Assembly (NCBI GenBank): GCA_040219515.1
Contig: JAVJSI010000018.1
Span: 124,001 to 188,000, forward strand
Reading direction: 5' to 3'
DNA length: 64,000 bases
From: Acidimicrobiales bacterium
GTDB lineage: Bacteria > Actinomycetota > Acidimicrobiia > Acidimicrobiales > Aldehydirespiratoraceae
The notes beneath the pieces are model-generated. The model did not search any database. It had not been told where the DNA came from and was given only the letters and a program-made list of their open reading frames with translations. Within the stretch, counting starts at the first letter, position 1. Every line of letters begins with the position of its first letter. Below are positions 1 through 7,973 of the stretch, piece by piece. The translations under genes and the position numbers were made by a program.

Positions 1-2
1 CC

Positions 3-854
3 GATCAGGCTGCAGCCGAGCGAGTGGTCGAAGAGGTCACCACGACGACCACGTCCGTCGACGACGTCGTCACGACGACGGTCGTGCCCACGACCCCGAC
101 GACGACCACGGCCGACACCACCTCGACGACGGTCACCGTGACCACCACCACGAGCCCTCCCCGGACCACCGTGCGACCGGCGACCCCGGCAATCGCAGCG
201 GTACCCACGATCCCGGTGACCCCAACCACTGCGGCCCCTCCCCCGTCGACGACGGCCGCGCCGCCGACCACGACCGAGGCCCCCATCGAGTCGACGACCA
301 CGACCACCACGACGCTGGCGCCGTCGACCTTTGCCGGCGGCTTCCTCGGCGGCGGCAGCGGGTCGCCACGAGCGCTCGTCGGTTCGGTGTCCGGGTCCGG
401 GGCGACCAACTGGGACAGTGCCGCCAACACCGACCCCGGGATCACCCTGACATCGGGCCCGTCGGGACTCGCCGAGCTCGACGCCGCGCACGTCGCCGCC
501 TGGTCGCTGCCGATCGCGGCCGACACGCGCCTGGTCGGCACCGGATCACTGCGGCTTCACGTGGCCACCCCTGACTTCGCCACCGGTCCGCCCGGCGGTC
601 TCGCCGCCGGCATCTCCGACTGCGCATCAGGCCTCAGCTCGTGCACCACAATCGCAAGTGGCCAGGTGATCTTCACCCAGGACTCGTTCGGCGCCGACTT
701 CGGCGTCGCAACGGTGAACTTCGGCGCGATCGACTACACGGTCCCCGCGGGACACAGCTTGGTCGTGAGCATGACGGTGCCCCAGGCGATGGCCAACGAC
801 ACCTGGCTCGCGTTCGGCACCGCCGACCACCCCTCGCAGTTCCGTCTCACATGA
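3..854 (+). CDS. C-terminal part of a secreted Thr/Pro-rich protein (5' end outside window)
   Basis: The reading frame is open from the first codon of the window, so the true start is upstream; a GTG at 24 is probably internal. The visible protein has a long Thr/Ser/Pro/Val-rich stretch of about 100 residues made of ACG/ACC codons, typical of an extracellular linker. It is followed by a Gly-rich hinge and a globular C-terminal domain of about 160 residues. That domain (PIAADTRLVGTGSLRLHVA, then alternating hydrophobic strands) resembles the beta-sandwich at the C-terminus of CocE/X-Pro dipeptidyl-peptidase proteins, a family-level impression only. It probably acts outside the cell. Its stop lies 4 bp from the displaced tadE end described below, so the two were convergent neighbours. 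Confidence 0.6.
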   Translation, partial: DQAAAERVVEEVTTTTTSVDDVVTTTVVPTTPTTTTADTTSTTVTVTTTTSPPRTTVRPATPAIAAVPTIPVTPTTAAPPPSTTAAPPTTTEAPIESTTTTTTTLAPSTFAGGFLGGGSGSPRALVGSVSGSGATNWDSAANTDPGITLTSGPSGLAELDAAHVAAWSLPIAADTRLVGTGSLRLHVATPDFATGPPGGLAAGISDCASGLSSCTTIASGQVIFTQDSFGADFGVATVNFGAIDYTVPAGHSLVVSMTVPQAMANDTWLAFGTADHPSQFRLT

Positions 855-858
855 GCGG

Positions 859-1003
859 CTACTCGCGCTGCATGACGGCCACACCGACCAGTTCGACGTC
901 ACCGATCATCGAGCCGACCATGGCCACGTCGGTGGGGTCGCGGTAGCGCACGGTGACCACCACGGTGTCGGCGCGGCGATCGATGGTGACGGCGACCCGA
1001 TCA
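859..1003 (-). pseudogene. Displaced 3' end of tadE (last ~48 codons)
   Basis: This stretch matches the end of the intact tadE gene at an offset of 2310 bp (858-1003 against 3168-3313). There are six mismatches, and all six are third-position changes that leave the protein unchanged. It ends in the same MQRE-stop. Upstream of 1003 the frame diverges into unrelated sequence (STLAVAA) and soon meets a stop, so there is no start and no complete gene. Because it directly abuts the end of the convergent gene at 854, it is probably the original tadE tail, pushed aside when an element integrated into the gene. Confidence 0.75.
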
Positions 1004-1150
1004 GCCGCAGCCACCGCCAGCGTGGACGGCTGGGCGCACGGCTTCGATCTCGACGCTGCTCTGAACCCGCTCGAACCGAGGAGCCTGCTGATCTAGCGAT
1101 CGGCCGCCTGCGCTGGACGGCCTCGCTCACGCCAGGGGGTCGTCGCGTCC

Positions 1151-1534
1151 TTACTCCCCCACTGAGGCCGTACCGCTCCAGAAACTGTCGAACGTCTCAC
1201 ATGTGAACGAAGTGGTGATGTCCGGGCCATCCGAGTATTCGTTCCAGTAAGGAGCCGTGTATCCCCCGTCGTTGTTGTCATTCGACTCTGGACGCACTCT
1301 CGACTGGACCAGATCGCCTTGAGCAGTGACGTTCACAAGACGCAAAGGCGTATCCGCACAGAGGGAGTCCACCCGCAGATACGAAACTAAGTTCTGCTGG
1401 GACCTCTCTCCAGCATCCTCGCGGTAGATGTAGACCTCGACCGGCGGGAGGGATGCTCCTCTATCATCCGACTCATCCGCACAGGCGGGAGCCAGATAGA
1501 CCAAACCGACTCCGATCGCAGTCACGACTCTCAC
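1151..1534 (-). CDS. Small putative exported protein, unknown function
   Basis: 127 residues from a GTG start at 1534. The N-terminus (MRVVTAIGVGLVYLAPACADE) looks like a short signal peptide ending at a Cys, so it may be a lipoprotein, although the lipobox is imperfect (APAC). The rest is acidic and polar with two further Cys residues that could pair (SLCADT, FTCETF). Codon use is less biased than in the flanking genes, consistent with it being cargo of the degraded element. I do not recognise a family. Confidence 0.4.
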   Translation of the reverse strand: MRVVTAIGVGLVYLAPACADESDDRGASLPPVEVYIYREDAGERSQQNLVSYLRVDSLCADTPLRLVNVTAQGDLVQSRVRPESNDNNDGGYTAPYWNEYSDGPDITTSFTCETFDSFWSGTASVGE

Positions 1535-1779
1535 GGCTGACGACGGTAGCCGAAGCAGTCACCAGTTGACCGGGGTCCGCTCCAAGTCCGCATCGATCAA
1601 GGCACGGAAGCCCGAGCGTCAAAGCCAGCGACATCCTCGTCACGCTCGCGGGCAGGGCGCACGTACCACTTTCCCGTCTCGGGGTCCTCCACAGCGGGTG
1701 GAGTCCGAGACGGGGTCGCTGACCTCGATGCCGGCGACACTACCGCCGGGGTCGTGATGCGGGTGTCGCCAGAACCAGC

Positions 1780-2057
1780 CTGATCGGTTCGCCATGCCAC
1801 AACGGTGTCGATCTTCTTCTGGTCGATGTCTTCGAGGAGTTGGTCCCGATCCGGCCGAAACGCATCACGGTCGCAGCCACTGACTGCTGGGTCCGTCTTC
1901 GTCGTCGCGACGACCGATCGCCCTCCTCCGTCCGCTCGTTGATGAGCTTCTCGCACACCGCCTGCTGTCGATCGACCGCGGTGTTCGCACCGCTGGTGCT
2001 CACCTCCTCAGTCGTCGAGCGACGCATGCAGATAGAAAACTTGCGGTCGCTGGCCTT
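1780..2057 (-). pseudogene. Frameshifted N-terminal catalytic domain of a serine recombinase
   Basis: Two overlapping frames together spell a resolvase/invertase-type catalytic domain. The first frame gives KASDRKFSICMRRSTTEE, then VDRQQAVCEKLINE. The reading shifts near 1910 and continues as DPAVSGCDRDAFRPDRDQLL, then KIDTVVAWRTD. These match the usual order of a large serine integrase: the strand carrying the nucleophilic Ser (here RRST), the VDRQ...C helix, and the D-x-V-V-A-W-x-T-D block that precedes the catalytic Arg region. The following Arg-rich part, the recombinase domain and the zinc-ribbon region are missing, so the protein is dead. The open frame upstream (2058-2330) is not recognised. 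It is the likely integrase of the surrounding element. Confidence 0.6.
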
Positions 2058-2330
2058 CACAGCGGCACGACCTCGCCCTTGGCGGACAGCATCGCCTTGG
2101 CAGTTATCTACTCGCGCACCCCGGCTCGTCTCGCCGCCCTCGATGAGGTCAGCGACCTTGGCGTCCTTGCTGCCGGCACGCCGCGCGTCCCAACCCTTGG
2201 ACGCTTCCTCGGCAGCGGCCAAGTAGGCGAACTCCTCCTCCGAGCGCTCCGCCATCGTCAGGACCAGCGGCGTCCCTCCTTGGTGATCTTGAATTAGCAC
2301 CCGACATGCTCGTTGTCGACCTTGTTCCAC

Positions 2331-3167
2331 TTCAGGTTTCCTCCCGGCGCGCGTCTCCGAGATTTAAGGGCGACCGTCTCAGATTCGATCACCCTTGGAG
2401 CCCTCTATCCGAGAGACGGCCCCCCGGGGGGGGACATGCGGACCTGTTCGAACTACGAGAAGGAGCTTTCGCCGAGTTTCGGCGGTTTTGCCAAATTTCT
2501 TGACAGCTACGACCCACACCCAACCGCAAGGCTCTGACCAGCAGGTTTAGCAGTAGACATCGTTATCCACAGGCTGTCCCCACAGGGTCCACTCGGATCC
2601 CCGGTTGACGCATTGGATCTCACCGATGTAATTTGAACGATGTCAAGCGGGCCACACGGCCTGACTTTGCATCTCTTGAACCGTCTCCAAGCGCCAAGCC
2701 CCGAGCGCCCAAAGAACCTTGTTGGACGCGTCGAAAAACGAACAAAGCCGACCCCGGACACCCTCTCCCTGCTGGCACAGAGTTGAGGTACCAAGGCCGG
2801 CTCCCCCGCCGAGACGCTGGCTGCGCCTCCCAAACGGTTCGATTCGTCCGGCCCAACCCGACACGCCGGATGCGTGTGTGGGTTGCGCACACGTAATTAC
2901 AGCCGCGTAACTACGTCCGCGTCAAGCGAAGACGACCGATTCCATGAATCGCTTTGCAGATTTCTGCCGGATCCGAGGGAATGCCACGTGCAGCGCGTAC
3001 CGTCGCGCGGTGAGCGCGCAGCGTGGTCAGAACTCAAACACAGTACGTGCCGAGCCACGATCCGCCGAAGCAAGTCCGGCACCGCATTTCAGGCAATCAG
3101 TAACGCGTTGACGGCGCCTGCGCCTATCTCCGAGTTCCACTTCGGTGTGGTCGAGATGGGCGGTTTC
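2331..3167. other. Gene-free stretch inside the element
   Basis: No frame here has a convincing start, ribosome-binding site or codon bias. Several open frames of 60-130 codons overlap on both strands around 2507-2896, but they look like chance frames: no domain, irregular composition, no operon context. There is one perfect DnaA-box-like TTATCCACA at 2563-2571, on its own. The segment is noticeably more A/T-rich than the rest of the window. Confidence 0.5.
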
Positions 3168-3313
3168 GCTACTCGCGCTGCATGACGGCCACGCCGACCA
3201 GTTCGACGTCGCCGATCATCGAGCCGACCATCGCGACGTCGGTAGGGTCGCGGTAGCGCACGGTGACCACCACGGTGTCGGCGCGGCGATCGATGGTGAC
3301 GGCGACGCGATCG
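3168..3313. repeat. Direct repeat copy B: functional end of tadE
   Basis: This is the second copy of the 146-bp repeat (first copy 858-1003, 140 of 146 positions identical). Here it forms the genuine end of the intact tadE gene. The similarity begins three bases (gct) around the stop codon and ends about 48 codons upstream. The all-synonymous differences show that both copies were kept under coding selection before they came together. Confidence 0.75.
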
Positions 3314-3570
3314 GCCCGTAGCGATCCGCCGGCGAGTACGGCCTCGCGGACGGCGCCGTCGCTCTCGCCCACCGCGGCGACCCGTGCGCCTTCCCGGGCG
3401 GAGTGGGTGACGATCACCCGGGCGCTGGCGACCACAGCGACCTGGCCGACGGCAAGCGCGAGCAACACCACCACCGGCAGCATGAAGGCGGCCTCGACGG
3501 TCGCCTGACCACTGCATGACCGGCCCGCCCGACGTCGATCGCGCCGGACGAGCCGGCCATGCCGGTTCAC
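3169..3570 (-). CDS. tadE: TadE-like pilus assembly protein
   Basis: 133 residues. I chose the GTG at 3570 because it overlaps the stop of the upstream pilin gene by four bases (GTGA), a usual translational coupling; the longer frame reading through the pilin gene is an artefact. A short basic N-terminus leads into the TadE signature GQATVEAAFMLPVVVLLALA, a single membrane helix, and then an extracytoplasmic beta-rich region. TadE proteins are minor pseudopilins of the Tad/Flp secretion system. The last ~48 codons coincide with repeat B, so this gene may be a chimera whose tail came from the integrated element. A second TadE-like gene usually follows in actinobacterial clusters and is absent here. 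Confidence 0.85.
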   Translation of the reverse strand: MNRHGRLVRRDRRRAGRSCSGQATVEAAFMLPVVVLLALAVGQVAVVASARVIVTHSAREGARVAAVGESDGAVREAVLAGGSLRADRVAVTIDRRADTVVVTVRYRDPTDVAMVGSMIGDVELVGVAVMQRE

Positions 3571-3806
3571 GTGATCCGACCGGCGACGCTGTCGACCACC
3601 TTGTTCAGCAGGGTTGACATCTTCCCGGTGCTGGTGGCCCAGGCGATCAACAACATCGCCACCGCGGCCGCGCCGAGCACGACGAGCGCGTACTCGGCAG
3701 TGGCCTGGCCCCGGTCGCCACGGCCCCGGCCGCTGGTACGGGCGGCCGCCTCCATCGTGACCCACATGGTCAGCGCCAGATGGCGCAGACGTTCTTCGGT
3801 TCTCAC
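3567..3806 (-). CDS. Flp pilin-like protein (DUF4244 type)
   Basis: 79 residues from a GTG at 3806 with a GAGAGGGA ribosome-binding site just upstream. After a 30-residue basic leader comes DRGQATAEYALVVLGAAAVA, the Flp/DUF4244 pattern of a Gly followed by an Ala/Thr-x-Glu-Tyr and one hydrophobic helix. A short polar tail follows (MSTLLNKVVDSVAGRIT). It is the candidate major pilin of the Tad system, matching Rv3656c by position in the mycobacterial cluster. Cleavage after the Gly of DRG would be expected from a prepilin peptidase, which is not encoded in this window. Confidence 0.8.
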   Translation of the reverse strand: MRTEERLRHLALTMWVTMEAAARTSGRGRGDRGQATAEYALVVLGAAAVAMLLIAWATSTGKMSTLLNKVVDSVAGRIT

Positions 3807-3862
3807 TGGATTCTCCCTCTCGTTGTCTCATGTGGGGGAAGTTCGGACATCCGGGCGGGCGG

Positions 3863-4573
3863 TCAGAACCCGATCTCGAGACTGCCGAGCGCGCTCAGAA
3901 CCAAGGGTGCGACGGCGACCAATCCGAAGGCGGGCAGCACGCACAACACCAGCGGCAGGAGCATCGTGACCGGCAGCCGGCGGGCCCGGGCCGCCGCCCC
4001 GCTGCGTCGGCGGCGGCGGGCGTCGTCGCCCAGCCGGGTGAGCGCCGTACCGACGGCGCCACCGTCGGTGTCGGCGGCGGCCAACAGGGCTACGAGCGGC
4101 TGCGCCACCGGGTCGAGATCGCCCGCGGCGGCGTCGAGCGCCCGGGCGAACGTCTCACCGGCCTCGGCCCGCCGCAGCGCCTCGGCGAAAACCCCGGCGT
4201 AGGGGTCGTCGGCCCAACGGGCCGCGTGGCTCACCGAGTCTCGCACCGACAGGCCGGCGCCGATGCCGAGTCCGACCAGGTCGGCCGTCTCGGGCAGCGA
4301 CCGCAACGCCTGATCGTGGCGGGCGGTGTGACGGGACCGCGAGGTCGACCAGCGTCGCCACGACGGCCACGCCAACACCACGAGGGCGACCAGCGGATGG
4401 ACGAGGAGCGCGCTCCCGGCGACCCCGGCGCCCCACCACGGTCCCGCGGCGGCGAAGCGGGCCGGTCGAGCGACGACGGTCGCCGTCGGCCGGAGGGAGC
4501 GAGACGGCTGCCGCCAGGGCGCAACGAGCACGAGACACGCCATTGCTGCGGTGACGTAGGCGACGAGGATCAT
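3863..4573 (-). CDS. tadC: Type II/IV secretion membrane protein TadC
   Basis: 236 residues. The ATG at 4573 overlaps the tadB stop (ATGA). Hydrophobic helices at the N-terminus and at residues ~45-65 precede a cytoplasmic T2SSF-like helical domain (LPETADLVGLGIGAGLSVRD...), and a final hydrophobic pair ends the protein (VTMLLPLVLCVLPAFGLVAV). TadC forms the inner-membrane platform of the Flp pilus machine with TadB. It is shorter than proteobacterial TadC, as is usual for actinobacteria. A 56-bp gap separates it from the pilin gene. Confidence 0.85.
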   Translation of the reverse strand: MILVAYVTAAMACLVLVAPWRQPSRSLRPTATVVARPARFAAAGPWWGAGVAGSALLVHPLVALVVLAWPSWRRWSTSRSRHTARHDQALRSLPETADLVGLGIGAGLSVRDSVSHAARWADDPYAGVFAEALRRAEAGETFARALDAAAGDLDPVAQPLVALLAAADTDGGAVGTALTRLGDDARRRRRSGAAARARRLPVTMLLPLVLCVLPAFGLVAVAPLVLSALGSLEIGF

Positions 4574-5139
4574 CGGTCCACCCCCTGGACCTGGTGACGC
4601 ATCCAGGCCCACCCTGCGGCATCGAGCACGACGCCGATGACCAAGGCGATCCGACCGGGCGCGGTGGCCAGCGTGGCCGCGACCACCGAGGGGTCGACCA
4701 TCGCGATCACCATCAGGAACGCGAAGGGGGCGACGGTGAGCAGGAGGGCCGAGGTGCGGGCCTGACTGGTGAGTGCGGCGATCTCGCGCTGCAGATCGGC
4801 TCGTTCCTGGAGGCTGCCGGCCGCCCGATCGAGCGAGGCGGCCAGTGCGCTGCCGGTGGCCGCACCGGTGTTGACCACCGCCCGCACGAGATCGGCGTCG
4901 CGGTGCGCGAGCGACGCGGCCCAACGATCGATCTCGTCGTGCACGCGAGCGCCATCCCGCACTCGCTGGGCGGCCCGTTGCAGCTCCGGGCCGGACACCG
5001 TGGCATCGGCAGCCACCGACTGGAGGGCGGTGGGCAGGGTCTTCCCGGCCCGTACGGCGCGGGCCAGCGCGTGCAGCATCGTCGGCAACTGTTCGATCTG
5101 CCACTGTCGGGCCCGAGCCCGGGCGTCGAACCAACGCAT
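4570..5139 (-). CDS. tadB: Type II/IV secretion membrane protein TadB
   Basis: 189 residues. The ATG at 5139 shares one base with the cpaF stop (TGATG), so I rejected the much longer frame running into cpaF. The T2SSF-type domain (LPTMLHALARAVRAGKTLPT...) occupies the first two thirds, and two C-terminal membrane helices follow (LLLTVAPFAFLMVIAMVDP and IALVIGVVLDAAGWAWM). It pairs with TadC as the pilus platform. The usual N-terminal membrane helices of TadB are absent, again normal for the actinobacterial short form. Confidence 0.85.
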   Translation of the reverse strand: MRWFDARARARQWQIEQLPTMLHALARAVRAGKTLPTALQSVAADATVSGPELQRAAQRVRDGARVHDEIDRWAASLAHRDADLVRAVVNTGAATGSALAASLDRAAGSLQERADLQREIAALTSQARTSALLLTVAPFAFLMVIAMVDPSVVAATLATAPGRIALVIGVVLDAAGWAWMRHQVQGVDR

Positions 5140-6197
5140 CACGCCATCACGCCCAGGGACTCGACCGTGCCCGGGCCGGTCACGCGGGCCACGTCGGTGA
5201 TCCGTCGACTCCCGCCGGTTGCCCGCGCCACCTGCACCACGAGGTCGATCGCCCTCGCCAGCTGCGACTCGACCACCGAGGCGGGCACCCCGGCGTCGGC
5301 CGAGAGCACGAGACCGAGCAGACGATCGAGCGCATCGACCGGCGAGTTGGCGTGGATGGTGGACATGCCACCGCGATGGCCGGTGTTGAGGGCCTGCATC
5401 AGGTCGAACGCCTCGGCCCCGCGCACCTCGCCGACCAGGAGTCGGTCGGGCCGGAGCCGCAGAGCAACCCTGACGAGGTCGCGGGTCTCGACCTGCCCGG
5501 TGCCCTCGAGCCCCGGCGGACGGCACTCGAGCCGCACGACGTTGGCGAGCGGCAGGGCCAGCTCGGCCGCGTCCTCGACGGTGACCACCCGGGTCTCGTC
5601 GGGGAGCTCGCCGGCCAACGCGTTGAGCAGCGTGGTCTTGCCGGCACCGGTGCCGCCGCTCACCAGGATCGTCGCGCCGTCGCTCACGTGGTGGCGCAAC
5701 ACCTCGACCACCCCCGGGGACGCGAACTCGGCCAACGTCGGCCGCCGCACGACGAAGCGCCGGATCGTGACGCAGGGTCCGTCGGGGGCGATGGGCGGAC
5801 CCACGATGTTGACCCGGCTGCCGTCGACCAGACGTCCGTCGACCCACGGACGCAGGGGGTCGAGCCGCCGCCCGATCGGCGCGAGGATCCGCTCGACGAG
5901 GAGCTGCAACTCGTCGGCGTCGATCCGCACCTCGGTGAGTTCGACCTCGCCATCGCGTTCGACCCACACCGGGCCGACACCGTTGAGCATCACCTCGCTC
6001 ACCTCGGGGTCGTGCAGGAGATGGTCGATCGCGCCGAACCCGGAGAACCGGGCCGCGATCTGGCGAGCGAACTCGGCCCGCTGATCCGGCGTCAGCAACG
6101 GCGCCTCGGCGTCGAGCATCTCGCCGGCCAGACGCAGATCGCCACCGTCCTCGACGAGGCGGCGATGGATGCGGGTGACCAGATCGGCGTCGATCAC
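5139..6197 (-). CDS. cpaF: Pilus assembly ATPase CpaF/TadA
   Basis: 352 residues from GTG 6197, which overlaps the stop of the preceding ATPase gene (GTGA). An N-terminal region with the CpaF-typical DPEVSEVMLNG motif (residues 63-73) is followed by Walker A SGGTGAGKTT (180-189), an Asp box (TVEDAAEL), and the Walker B/His region (RPDRLLVGEVRG, GGMSTIHANS). It is the VirB11-like secretion ATPase that powers Flp pilus assembly at the cytoplasmic membrane. The upstream Met at 6308 would overlap the neighbour by over 100 bp and is unlikely. Confidence 0.92.
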   Translation of the reverse strand: MIDADLVTRIHRRLVEDGGDLRLAGEMLDAEAPLLTPDQRAEFARQIAARFSGFGAIDHLLHDPEVSEVMLNGVGPVWVERDGEVELTEVRIDADELQLLVERILAPIGRRLDPLRPWVDGRLVDGSRVNIVGPPIAPDGPCVTIRRFVVRRPTLAEFASPGVVEVLRHHVSDGATILVSGGTGAGKTTLLNALAGELPDETRVVTVEDAAELALPLANVVRLECRPPGLEGTGQVETRDLVRVALRLRPDRLLVGEVRGAEAFDLMQALNTGHRGGMSTIHANSPVDALDRLLGLVLSADAGVPASVVESQLARAIDLVVQVARATGGSRRITDVARVTGPGTVESLGVMA

Positions 6198-6847
6198 GAA
6201 CGGACCCGGCCGCTCGATTCGGCGAGCCGTCGCAACGGCCGCAGTGATCGGGGCACCCGGGTGGCGAGCATGCCGGCATCGACCGCTCGGGCGACCGCCG
6301 GATCCCACGGGATCACGACGTCGATCTCTCCCACTGCCGCGGCGATGTCGCGACGCGACAACGCCCGCCCCGGTTCCTCGATCAGCACCACGTGGGCCGA
6401 GGGATCACGCTCGTCGCGGACCCGCCGGAGCGCGAGGTAGCAGGCCCGGGTGACCATGGTGGTGGCCGCACCGGCCGGGAGCGATCCCAACGGCTCGCGG
6501 CCACAGTCGACCACGACCACGTCGGACCGACCGGCGAAGAGCGTCATCGCCACGGCCATCCGCTCGGCCGACCACTGCCCCGCAGGAGCCGCGCCGCGAC
6601 GGAGCAGGCGCAACCCCGGCACGACCTCGACCTCGAGCGAGCGCAAGGAATCGAGACCGACCTCGTCGGCCGCGGCGAACCAGTCGCCGATGCCCTCTCC
6701 CTCCGCCACCGCGAAGATGGCGCTCTGGTCGCCGGCCAGGTCGACCAACAACGTCTCGTTCCCCGCCGCGGCGGACTGGGCGGCGATCGCGGCGGCGACG
6801 ACCGACGTGCCCGACCCGCCCTTGGGCGACCAACAAACCTGCAACAT
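6194..6847 (-). CDS. ssd: CpaE/Ssd-like MinD-family ATPase of the Tad cluster
   Basis: 217 residues. It opens directly with a deviant Walker A (SPKGGSGTSV, residues 7-16) and has the family's VVVDCG Walker B-like strand. It lacks the N-terminal receiver-like domain of full CpaE, so it is a minimal version. Gene order (this gene, cpaF, tadB, tadC, pilin, tadE) equals the mycobacterial Rv3660c-Rv3655c block, in which the first gene is ssd. CpaE/TadZ proteins place the pilus machine at the pole; Ssd has also been linked to septum regulation. First gene of the operon; the 136 bp to 6984 are a divergent promoter region. Confidence 0.8.
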   Translation of the reverse strand: MLQVCWSPKGGSGTSVVAAAIAAQSAAAGNETLLVDLAGDQSAIFAVAEGEGIGDWFAAADEVGLDSLRSLEVEVVPGLRLLRRGAAPAGQWSAERMAVAMTLFAGRSDVVVVDCGREPLGSLPAGAATTMVTRACYLALRRVRDERDPSAHVVLIEEPGRALSRRDIAAAVGEIDVVIPWDPAVARAVDAGMLATRVPRSLRPLRRLAESSGRVRS

Positions 6848-6983
6848 GACGACTCCCGGAACAGTGCTTCAGAACGAAGCAGCTCGACGGGGGAAGTCGC
6901 TGACCCAGAACATACGGGCACCCACTGACACTGCCAACCCCCTCCGGCCAACCCCCTCGTCGCCCGGTCCGTAGGCTGACGTC

Positions 6984-7811
6984 ATGGCGACCCCCACAGC
7001 CGAGCCGGTCGAAGCCGCCTTCTTCGATCTGGACAAGACGGTCATCGCCAAGGCGGCGATGCTCGCTTTCGGGCCGCGCCTGCAACAGGAAGGCCTGCTG
7101 AACCGTTGGCTGGTGGTGCGCGGGCTCTGGGGGCAGATCGTGTTCCGCTACCTCGGCGCCGACGAGGGCCGCATGCAGAAGATGCGCGAGACCGCGCTGC
7201 GCATCGCCGTGGGTTGGGAGAAGGACAAGATCTCCGCCCTGGTCGACAACGCCCTGACCGAGGTGATCGATCCGCTCGTCTACGCCGAGGCACTCGAACT
7301 CATGGAGTCACATCGTGATGCCGGCCGGCGGGTCTATCTCGTGTCGGCATCACCCGAGGAGATCGTGTTGCCGCTCGCTCGCCACCTCGGGGTCGACGAC
7401 GCGATCGCCACCCGGGCCCGCGTCGATGCCGACGGTCGCTACACGGGTGAGGTCGAGTTCTATTCCGCCGGGGTGCACAAGGTCGAGGCCATCGACCGCG
7501 AGGCCGATCTCCATCACCTCGACCTCTCGCGCTCGTTCGCCTATTCGGACTCGATCACCGATCTGCCGATGCTCGAGGCGGTCGGCCATCCGGTGGCCGT
7601 CAATCCCGACCGGGGGCTGCTCAAGGAAGCCGAGACCCGCGGATGGGAGATCCGTACGTTCGAGAATCCCCGACCGTTGCGCGAGGGGTCGATTCCGACA
7701 CCGAAACCCGCCGTGATCGGCGCCGGCGCGCTCGGCATCGGCCTGGCATCGGGTGCGGCGCTGTTGTGGCGGACCCGCCGTCAGAAGCCGAAGCGGCGCT
7801 GGCCGTTCTGA
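6984..7811 (+). CDS. HAD-IB family phosphatase (SerB-like)
   Basis: 275 residues. HAD motif I FFDLDKTVI places the nucleophile at Asp15 with Asp17; motif II is the VSASPEE region, and motif IV is YSDSITDLPML. The cap domain is helical. A C-terminal hydrophobic helix followed by a basic tail (WRTRRQKPKRRWPF) suggests membrane anchoring. It is divergent from the Tad operon, as the HAD-IB gene Rv3661 is next to ssd in mycobacteria. The substrate is unknown; phosphoserine or a lysophospholipid phosphate are possibilities from the family. Confidence 0.8.
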   Translation: MATPTAEPVEAAFFDLDKTVIAKAAMLAFGPRLQQEGLLNRWLVVRGLWGQIVFRYLGADEGRMQKMRETALRIAVGWEKDKISALVDNALTEVIDPLVYAEALELMESHRDAGRRVYLVSASPEEIVLPLARHLGVDDAIATRARVDADGRYTGEVEFYSAGVHKVEAIDREADLHHLDLSRSFAYSDSITDLPMLEAVGHPVAVNPDRGLLKEAETRGWEIRTFENPRPLREGSIPTPKPAVIGAGALGIGLASGAALLWRTRRQKPKRRWPF

Positions 7812-7817
7812 ACGGGG

Positions 7818-7898
7818 TTAGTCGTCCTGCACCTTCTTGGCGAGCACGCCCAGCAGGGCGAGCAGCACGACGATGAGGATGATGCGGTTCTTCGACAT
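7818..7898 (-). CDS. 26-residue single-helix membrane peptide
   Basis: A Met start at 7898 gives MSKNRIILIVVLLALLGVLA followed by KKVQDD: a short basic head, one hydrophobic helix and a charged tail. It ends six bases from the convergent HAD gene. The compact, orderly layout suggests a real small membrane protein, but there is no strong ribosome-binding site and no recognised family. Confidence 0.4.
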   Translation of the reverse strand: MSKNRIILIVVLLALLGVLAKKVQDD

Positions 7899-7973
7899 GA
7901 CGTCGACGCTAGCGACCGGAACGAGGAATGTCCTCGCGGCCGGAACGCCGACGCAGCCGATAGCTTGCCGAGC

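Larger units (their letters stand above)
1004..3167. mobile_element. Degraded integrated element between two tadE 3' ends
   Basis: About 2.2 kb separates the two copies of the tadE tail. It contains a frameshifted serine recombinase, one small exported-protein frame, and then more than 800 bp without convincing genes. Base composition is visibly richer in A/T than the flanks, and the third-codon G/C pattern seen elsewhere is lost. Direct repeats formed by a gene's 3' end are the usual footprint of an element that inserts in that gene and supplies its own copy of the end. The boundaries are set by where the repeats stop; internal structure beyond the recombinase is not recognised. Confidence 0.6.

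Noticed and set aside
906-1130. Open frame on the minus strand over repeat A
   Set aside because: It is in another frame than the tadE tail and Arg-rich, as chance frames are here; the conserved protein sequence is in the tadE frame.
2563-2571. Perfect DnaA box TTATCCACA
   Set aside because: It is single, with no further boxes, no A/T-rich unwinding region and no replication genes nearby, so it does not indicate an origin.
2838-2860. GGTTCGATTC resembling a tRNA T-loop
   Set aside because: The flanking bases do not pair into a T-stem, and no acceptor or anticodon arm fits.
2507-2896. Several overlapping frames of 60-130 codons on both strands in the element
   Set aside because: No ribosome-binding sites, no codon bias, and three or more frames open at once; they look like chance openings.
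4570-6279. A 569-codon frame over cpaF
   Set aside because: It is Arg/Pro-rich through the cpaF region; only the final 189 codons (tadB) show a real protein.
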